From an uncultured Clostridia bacterium (lineage in GTDB: Bacteria > Bacillota > Clostridia > TANB77 > CAG-508): DNA of 34,745 nucleotides. The stretch's first letter is position 1; each line of letters opens with the position of its first letter. A model generated the notes under the pieces. It was not told the DNA's origin, ran no database searches, and worked only from the letters and a program-made list of their open reading frames with translations. A program made the translations under genes and the position numbers. The stretch covers positions 72,587 through 107,331 of the forward strand of contig CALXCF010000002.1 of NCBI GenBank assembly GCA_944386755.1, read 5' to 3'. Positions 33,717 to 34,745 of this stretch are shown here, one piece after another.

Positions 33717-34745
33717 TTAGCCAACATTTTGTAATTTATTATCTTCTTTTCCCATATTTAAAATATTGAATTTATAATATATAGTTATTTCTTTATTTTC
33801 TGATATTTCTATCTTATCTACTAAAGATACAAGCATTGTTCTTGTTATTTCTTCCATATTCACAAAATCTTTAACAAGTTTGTCAATATCTACTGAAGAA
33901 TCTTCTTTTTCTTCTAATTCTTTTAACTGTTTTATTCTTTCTTCTGATTGTTTTCTACTTTCTATTTGTTTTGAATAAAGTCTTGAAAAATCTTCATCTT
34001 CAAATAGTCCGTTGTATTTATCTTCGTATAACTTGTCTATTCGCTTGTTTATATCTTTAATTTTCTTCTCTAAAATAAGAATTTCATTCTTCACATTAAA
34101 CCTATCTTTGATTATCTTATCTTTTGATGTATTTGCCAATTTTGTATATTTTTCTTCATTCAAAAAATCTTTACATCTTTTTTTGATTTGTTCAATTATA
34201 AAGTTTGTTACTTTTTCTAGATTATTACTATGTGGTGTGCATAACCCTAAATGAGTATTACAAGCATAAGTATTACATCTTAAATAGAATGTTGTTTTAT
34301 TAGGATGTTTTTGTGGTACTAAACTTAATTTTTTGCCACATTCCTTACAGCATACTAGCCCTTTTAGTAACCAATCATAACTTTTTACTCTTGTAGAAGT
34401 TCTACTTTTTATCATATCTTGTACTATATTAAAAGTTTCTTCATCTATTATTGGTGTGTGCATACCTTTTTTAATTATTCTATCTTCTTTTGGCATTATC
34501 ATTGTTTTCTTGCTTTTATAGTTTATCTTCTTTGTGTTTCCATTTGATACCCACCCTAGATAAGTTACATTTTGCAATATTCTTTTAACTGTGTTTCTGT
34601 TCCAGCCTCTTTTTATTCCATCTTTTCTTGTATGTCCATTTCCAACTATTTCTGATGGTACTAGAGTCCTTTCATCTGTTAGAATTTTACCTATCTCAGT
34701 TGGTGTTTTTCCGTTTCGTGCTAACATAAATATTCTTCTAACTAT
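33717..34745 (-). CDS. Large serine recombinase, partial (N-terminus outside window)
   Basis: At least 343 aa, running off the right edge. IVRRIFMLARNGKTPTEIG and GWNRNTVKRILQNVTYLGW belong to the recombinase domain. CCKECGKKL and the CNTYACNTHLGLC region form the zinc ribbon, then a long coiled-coil segment and a final strand with ISENKEITIYYKF. The catalytic serine domain should lie beyond 34745. Large serine integrases insert phages and transposons at specific sites without a repair step. Its 3' end lies next to the cut-off SUMF1-like gene, as expected at an element edge. Confidence 0.92.
   Translation of the reverse strand: MVRRIFMLARNGKTPTEIGKILTDERTLVPSEIVGNGHTRKDGIKRGWNRNTVKRILQNVTYLGWVSNGNTKKINYKSKKTMIMPKEDRIIKKGMHTPIIDEETFNIVQDMIKSRTSTRVKSYDWLLKGLVCCKECGKKLSLVPQKHPNKTTFYLRCNTYACNTHLGLCTPHSNNLEKVTNFIIEQIKKRCKDFLNEEKYTKLANTSKDKIIKDRFNVKNEILILEKKIKDINKRIDKLYEDKYNGLFEDEDFSRLYSKQIESRKQSEERIKQLKELEEKEDSSVDIDKLVKDFVNMEEITRTMLVSLVDKIEISENKEITIYYKFNILNMGKEDNKLQNVG

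Overview
The window is very AT-rich DNA from a low-GC, endospore-forming Firmicute, most likely an uncultured clostridial lineage. This rests on the C-terminal end of a SigH-like sigma factor, a T-box in front of thrS, a yabP-yabQ-divIC sporulation/division cluster, a sortase with an LPXTG substrate, and a SipW-type signal peptidase. Coordinates and family calls come from reading the sequence; no database search was run.

Layout. 1-4560 is housekeeping: sigH end, tRNA-Thr(GGT), T-box, thrS, a coupled unknown gene and ychF. 4600-8120 is a cell-surface block: an LPXTG mini-protein, a convergent sortase, a small hypothetical protein, SipW signal peptidase and a CmpB-like membrane protein. 8120-11945 holds a Xer-type recombinase diverging from a class A penicillin-binding protein with a long Asn/Ser/Thr tail. 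12000-15420 is an accessory toxin-like block: a zeta-toxin-like P-loop kinase, a Fic protein with an N-terminal inhibitory motif, and two unknown genes. 15420-16550 has no credible gene; it carries G6/C6 inverted repeats, a foldable hairpin and an att-like patch. 16550-21850 has membrane-anchored unknown proteins, a P-type ATPase and several decayed genes (a frameshifted mini-gene, a MerR fragment, a CMD-cupin fragment), ending in a 190-bp inverted-repeat element beside a DUF2207 gene with a probable 3' frameshift. 23800-27480 has TsaC, an AAA/DUF4143 ATPase under a promoter embedded in three 33-bp repeats, and an FAD-Rieske oxidoreductase. 27480-27830 has two tandem copies of a structured RNA. 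27830-30650 is rho, divIC, yabQ and yabP. 30800-34745 holds an AAA-ATPase/nuclease-fold gene and a pilin-like/SUMF1 gene whose 5' end is cut off beside a large serine recombinase that runs off the window.

The strongest candidate for something undescribed is the tandem RNA at 27538-27786. The two copies keep the same unpaired sequences at the same spacing, while their helices differ by compensatory changes. The second copy has its own promoter and a following terminator. Next are the operator-like repeats of the AAA/DUF4143 gene and the gene interrupted beside the serine recombinase.
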